Assembly: GCA_928724745.1 (NCBI GenBank)
Contig: CAKMXJ010000020.1
Span: 186,001 to 250,000 of the forward strand
Reading direction: 5' to 3'
Origin: Anthracocystis setariae
Lineage: Eukaryota > Basidiomycota > Ustilaginomycetes > Ustilaginales > Ustilaginaceae
Length of the DNA: 64,000 nt
Position 1 is the first letter of the stretch; the number at the start of each line of letters is the position of its first letter. Position numbers and translations under genes: made by a program. The notes beneath the pieces are model-generated. The model worked only from the letters and a program-made list of their open reading frames with translations. It had not been told where the DNA came from and did no database searches. This document shows positions 59,816 to 64,000 of the stretch, piece by piece.

Positions 59816-61490
59816 TCGCCAATTGGGAGGATGTAACCCCAATCGCCAATTATCACTGGATTCTTGATTTTCCAACACGAGGTTGTTGCTCGGGTGCTTT
59901 CATGCACGCACCTTGGACACCAACCAGACAGACACATCGTTACAAAGGAAGGATCCGTGGCGCAGCCATCCTGTCGAAGCCAGCTGATCGGGGGTGGCTG
60001 CGGTACGGATAATTCCTTATCTTGCGACATGAGATGGTTGCTTGGGGTGATTTGGCTGGTGCTTTCCCTCTTCAAACCCACCCGGGGTGGGTGAGGGGGT
60101 GGGTTAGAGGACGCAACTTTTAGTTTTTTCCAAAATAACTAAAAAAAGAGATGGAATCAAAAGAAAAAGAGAAAAAAGGACAGAAAAAAGAGAAAGGAAA
60201 GGAAGAAGAAGTGCCTACACACAGAAGCTTGCGGTCATCAGCTTAGAGCATGTCCATGACGATGAGCAACGAAATCGCAGCAAAATGGCTGTTCCAGGCC
60301 TATGTTTTTCTTTGTTTTGTTTTGTTTTGTTTTTTTGTTTTGTTTTTTTTTTTTTTTCCGCCAGACGGCACTTTTTGACTCCATCCCGCAGCCATCCAGC
60401 GCAGCCACCAGGAGGAGTGGCTGCGGTGAGGAGCCACTGCGCAGCCACCGGCGGTGGCTTCAGTGGGTGGCTGCTGTACAAATTTTTCTTTTTTACGATA
60501 TCCACACAGTCGCAGACAGCCGATCGGGCGCTCCGCTGCGGTGGCTGCGAGACGGAAATAATCGTTTTTACCAATATATGAATCCTAGAACATTGTTTTT
60601 CCCAGTCAAACACGATACGGCTGCGGAGCTTCATCCTGCCTGACTGTGTAAAATGGGTTGAAAACCACTTTTACACAATCACTTTTACATAATCACAATC
60701 ACGTTGAAAAAGAGAGGATACGCCCTGAAGCTACTTCTGATCAGCTGGTTGCGGGTGCCATCCCCGTTGGCTGCGGGACAAAGATTTTCTTTCTTCGGAT
60801 ATGGTTGAGCACAAGAGACGAAAGGGCGTCGATTCGGGCAAATTAGAAGCAAAGGGGAGGAAACTGTTTTTAGACAATAAAAAAGAGAAGCATTTAATCA
60901 AGGTATCAAAATTCCATTTTCTTTGTATAATCACGACGTTAAACAGATTTCCTATCATGAGAAGCCGAAAGTTATGTCTGCGAATCCACCCCGGGTAGTT
61001 GCTTAAGGGGTAACACCACGGATCCACCCCCGAGCCACCCCGGGTGGGTCCTCGGCGAACCCACCCGCACATTGGTGATTACTTGTGTGTTCTCCTCGAA
61101 AAGCCACCCCTGCATGGTTGCCAGGGTTGTTGAGAAATCATGAATCTAGTATATCGGCGATTGGGGTTATATCTTGTACCTTGTCTCGCTTCACACCGTG
61201 GTTCCTGTAGATGCCATCGTGATTACACGCTAATCACATCGTAAAAAACGGAAAGTTGAGTCCCCGAACCCACCCTTTCACCCACCCCGGGTGGTTGCTA
61301 GGTGGTTTCGAGCCGCAACCACCCCCCCAGGGTGGGTGAGGGGATGGGTTCGCGAACCCACCCCCGTACTTGTCTAACCACACAATAACAGCGATGGTTC
61401 AAATATTTAGATTGCAGATCTTGCTGGTATTGCAATTACAGTGATTGGATCCTATGATCCTCCAATCAAGTCCTTGCCATCCAAACCAAG
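59816..61490. repeat. Repeat-rich region with inverted motifs and G-quadruplex-type runs
   Basis: No gene visible. It contains an inverted pair around AACCCCAATCGCC (59837 and, reversed, 61152-61168), many CCACCCCGGGTGG-type palindromes (60080-60110, 60990-61070, 61265-61370), GCAGCCACC/GGTGGCTGC inverted motifs (60385-60545) and a T/TTTTG low-complexity tract (60303-60358). It may be a degraded DNA element; no transposase frame was found. Confidence 0.45.
60303..60358. repeat. TTTTG/poly-T low-complexity tract
   Basis: Tandem TTTTG units followed by a run of T. Confidence 0.85.
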
Positions 61491-61494
61491 CCAA

Positions 61495-61743
61495 TCAGGT
61501 TGAGCGTTGAACAAAGAAGGAGATCATTTTGTCGCTGCCTTCAAACCTGTGAGAGAACAGCCGTGTCAAGCTGTTGGTTGGTAGATTGCAATTGCTGCCG
61601 GCCGTGTGAATGACAGCCACCAAGCTGAGGCCAGACCAGTTGTGGAGGAGCTTGAGGGTGAGGGGAGAGAGCTCAACCCTCCAGGAGAACTTGGCCCAGA
61701 CACTGTAGGCAAGAAAGGCAAGAAATGCCACAATCCTGTTCAT
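61495..61743 (-). CDS. Weak candidate: small 82-aa ORF with signal-peptide-like start
   Basis: ATG at 61743. The N-terminus MNRIVAFLAFLAYSVWA is hydrophobic and would pass as a secretion signal. The rest has no recognisable motif and a single cysteine. It lies in a repeat-rich region and has no visible promoter, so it may be chance. Confidence 0.2.
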   Translation of the reverse strand: MNRIVAFLAFLAYSVWAKFSWRVELSPLTLKLLHNWSGLSLVAVIHTAGSNCNLPTNSLTRLFSHRFEGSDKMISFFVQRST

Positions 61744-62958
61744 CGTTCTTGTGATGTCAGGTCTGTCTTGATGTCAATGATCCATGTATTGTTGACAAGA
61801 CAAGGCAAGAAGCCAGAGGAGGAGGAGGAGCTGCCAACATTGTTGGTTGTGTGTTGGCAAGCTGGTTGTGTGAAGGCTGTCAACGTTGACAAGACAAGCA
61901 GGAGAGGGAGTACAAGAGACTGCTTGTTCAAGAGCTGCCAACGTTGAGAAAAGCAAACGCAGAAGAGAACTGCGGATGCGGAATCAAAGAGGCGGAAATC
62001 AACACCACAGGAGAGAGACACGTGTGTGTGATTGTGGGTGATATGGCAACAACAATGACAACAACAACAACAACAACAAGGAGGAGGAGGAGGAGGAGGA
62101 GGAGGAGGAGGAGGAGAGGGAGCGGAAGCATGCGGAAGCGTGAAGCCGCTGAAGCACGAGGAGCTCCACATATCATGCTCCTCCTCCTTGTCCGCAAAAA
62201 GCGGTCCTTGGCAATGAGACTAGAGTGTGTTGAATCTTAGTGCAAAAAGCATCCGAGGCTCTTCAGCCCAAGCAGCTTTTGGCCGTTGGCCATGAAAGGC
62301 ACTACGGCAAGCTGATGGGCATAGCTTTTGATGCCAACCACTCGCTCTTCTCCGCAGTTGTTGCCATTGTTGACTGCAAGCCAAATCCCCATGCCGCAGA
62401 TGAGCTCTCGACTGGGGTGGTGGCAACCAAGCACATCCAAAGGCTCTTCCACAAGCAATTGGATGTGCATGAACGTCAGCGACACAATGTCAAGCGCAGC
62501 TGCAGACGGCCAAAGAGACTTGGTAAAGATCCAAAGTATCTTTGCTGGCCAAAGCACATCATCGATTGCAACAAGGCACCAGCAGTTCCGTCAATTGTCA
62601 TGCCCGCCTTGCCCAACACCACCAACCTTGACATTGCACGGAGTTCTTTTCATGGTGGTGGTACAAATGAACTCAGCGCTGCAATCAAGGTGCACAGCTC
62701 CGCCAGGGGCCTCCCTGGCCCAGAAAGGAGCGTAGCGTTGAGGTGCAGCTGCAGACAAATAGGTTTGACGGATCTTCTGGCGTCGAACAAGCTTCAATTC
62801 AGCTTAGTCAGCGTGACAAACGAATCAATTTGGATTTGCGGTCAGGGTCTTTCGCGCATTGGCTCGAAGTGGAGTTGGTTTCTATTCTTCGAATTCCCTC
62901 GATTCAGTCTTCACCCAACACCATCATCTCAAGGCACACTGACCATACATACCTTCAG
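61744..62958. other. Intergenic region with CAA/GAG microsatellite
   Basis: Contains (CAA)n then (GAG)n at 62046-62115 and an open frame (62240-62962, GTG start) without recognisable domains that runs into the zinc-finger gene's start in another frame. I cannot support a gene here; it should hold the promoter of the next gene. Confidence 0.45.
62046..62115. repeat. Compound microsatellite (CAA)n(GGA)n
   Basis: About eight CAA units followed directly by about eleven GGA units. Confidence 0.9.
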
Positions 62959-63881
62959 ATGACGAAGAAGAAGAGAAAGGCACCTCAGCTGGAGGCCTGG
63001 TGCTGGTTCTGCGAGTAAGTCTACCTCCCGAATTCACCATGTAATCCAAGAAGTCCCGCTGACATCCCGCTTTTTCATCGACCTACCACGTATGGACAAC
63101 ACTCTAGTCGCGAGTTTGAGGACGAGAAGGGTAAGCAGCTCTCAAAGACATTGCAACGGCGAGATAAAGAGCACTCACTGATCACTCTACATGGCCCGAA
63201 TGTCTGACAGTCCTTTTGCAACATCAAAAATCCAAGCACTATCGCTGTCCGCAATGTCCAAGACGGCTCAATACTGCAGGAGGTTTGGCTGTCCATCTCA
63301 CACAGGTTCATAAAGCAGAGCCAGATAGGTAAGTCGATGCGGTTCGCCCTAATTTCAAACAAACGGCGGTCACTGATCAGTCTCGTATGTCCCACAGGAT
63401 CGAAAACACACTCCCCGGACGAGACTCGTTCGAGATCGAGATCTATGGCATGGCCGGCATTCCCGAGAATGATCTTGAGGAGTGGAAGGCGAGGCGCGCA
63501 GCGCAAAAGGCAGACGGAAGCTTGCCAACACAGAACAAGAGACCGAGGATCGAGAAGCTGGTGCTGTCCAAGGAGCAACTGCGAATTCAACTTGAAGCAC
63601 ACAAAGCTCTGATGAGCGGTAAGGCACCTGTTCCAGGGCTCATGCCAGGATCAATACCTGGCTTCGGAGCACCGGGGCCATACTCAGTGCCACCACCAGC
63701 ATTACCACCGTTTGCGGCTCCACCTTCCAACTTTGCAAGACCTCCGCCGACACAGCCACCTCCCGGATACAACGGTGCACCCCCTCCTCACGGTCCGCCT
63801 CGACACCCACCACCGTCAGATGCCCAATCTGTACCGCATACGAGAGAGGATGGCCGAAGGACGGCAGCTGACCATTTCTAG
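62959..63881 (+). CDS. ZNF207/BuGZ-like C2H2 zinc-finger protein, four exons, 226 aa
   Basis: Assembled from splice sites: exons 62959-63014, 63108-63130, 63211-63328, 63398-63881; introns 93, 80 and 69 nt, all GTAAG..AG. Phases agree and the total is 681 nt. The N-terminus [20 protein letters not shown], the second finger [17 protein letters not shown] and the following [23 protein letters not shown] match the ZNF207/BuGZ family closely. Family knowledge: BuGZ binds Bub3 and microtubules in animals and shuttles to spindle and spliceosome; fungal roles are little known. The C-terminal third is Pro/Gly-rich and disordered, as in the family. A further 3' intron is possible, since another frame stays open to 63900. 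Exon 2 is only 23 nt. Confidence 0.88.
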
Positions 63882-64000
63882 CGTCTACGCACAGCCATGA
63901 CAATTACAAGATCACAACCACTTCTCAACAGGCAGATCGATGTATTCACGATCGCTGGTCTAGAGGCAGACCGGAGATCAGTCACATGGCGTAGAGGAAA
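63882..64000. other. Right-edge sequence after the zinc-finger gene
   Basis: 119 bp; presumably 3' untranslated region. Nothing else seen. Confidence 0.4.

Noticed and set aside
62240..62962. 240-codon plus-strand frame before the zinc-finger gene
   Set aside because: Begins with GTG, no domain, and overlaps the ATG of the ZNF207-like gene in another frame.

Overview
The window looks like a chromosome segment of a basidiomycete, most likely a smut fungus (Ustilaginomycotina). The host genes are GC-rich, mostly single-exon and well spaced. The few introns are short (about 50-100 nt), GT..AG, with CTAAC/CTGAC-type branch sites. The products (Stt4, Uba3, a Nup192/205-type nucleoporin, a fungalysin, a membrane-anchored GH5 glucanase, a ZNF207-like zinc finger) are eukaryotic and mostly fungal. 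I call no bacterial genes, tRNA, rRNA or CRISPR arrays.

Left part (1-24.8 kb), host genes: the C-terminal part of a PI 4-kinase STT4 (+, cut by the window edge); a type II membrane exo-beta-1,3-glucanase (-); the NEDD8 E1 subunit UBA3 (+); a nine-exon alpha/beta hydrolase (-), assembled here from splice sites; a 2162-aa nucleoporin (-); an M36 fungalysin (+); and a single-pass membrane protein of unknown function (+). The spacers carry microsatellites and a recurrent palindromic motif, CTGTACAG/TACTGTA. A gene-poor stretch follows (24.8-28.5 kb).

Middle part (28.5-59.8 kb): a nested pile of LTR retrotransposons, resolved to the base by four target-site duplications. The outermost is a Ty3/gypsy chromovirus on the minus strand (28502-59810, TSD ACATA, identical 167-bp LTRs). 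Inside it are (i) a 359-bp solo LTR (TSD GATCT) and (ii) a tandem Ty1/copia dimer with three LTRs and two internal regions (34698-59058, TSD GGTTG). Inside the second copia unit is (iii) a second Ty3/gypsy chromovirus (49824-58064, TSD ATGAC, identical 358-bp LTRs). Removing the insertions restores an uninterrupted 486-codon gag in the outer element. The outer element has a canonical -1 slippery heptamer and an RNase H domain split in two, its C-terminal half lying after the chromodomain. The copia polyprotein starts at an ATG inside its half-tRNA primer-binding site. Copia also carries an extra zinc-cluster ORF downstream of pol. The inner gypsy carries a spliced, antisense cysteine-rich gene at the equivalent place and a primer-binding site that matches its own LTR, as in self-priming elements. 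All 14 differences I found between copia copies are CpG to TpG/CpA transitions.

Right part (59.8-64 kb): a repeat-rich stretch with inverted motifs and G-quadruplex-type runs, simple repeats, one weak small ORF, and a four-exon ZNF207/BuGZ-like gene (+) at the right end.
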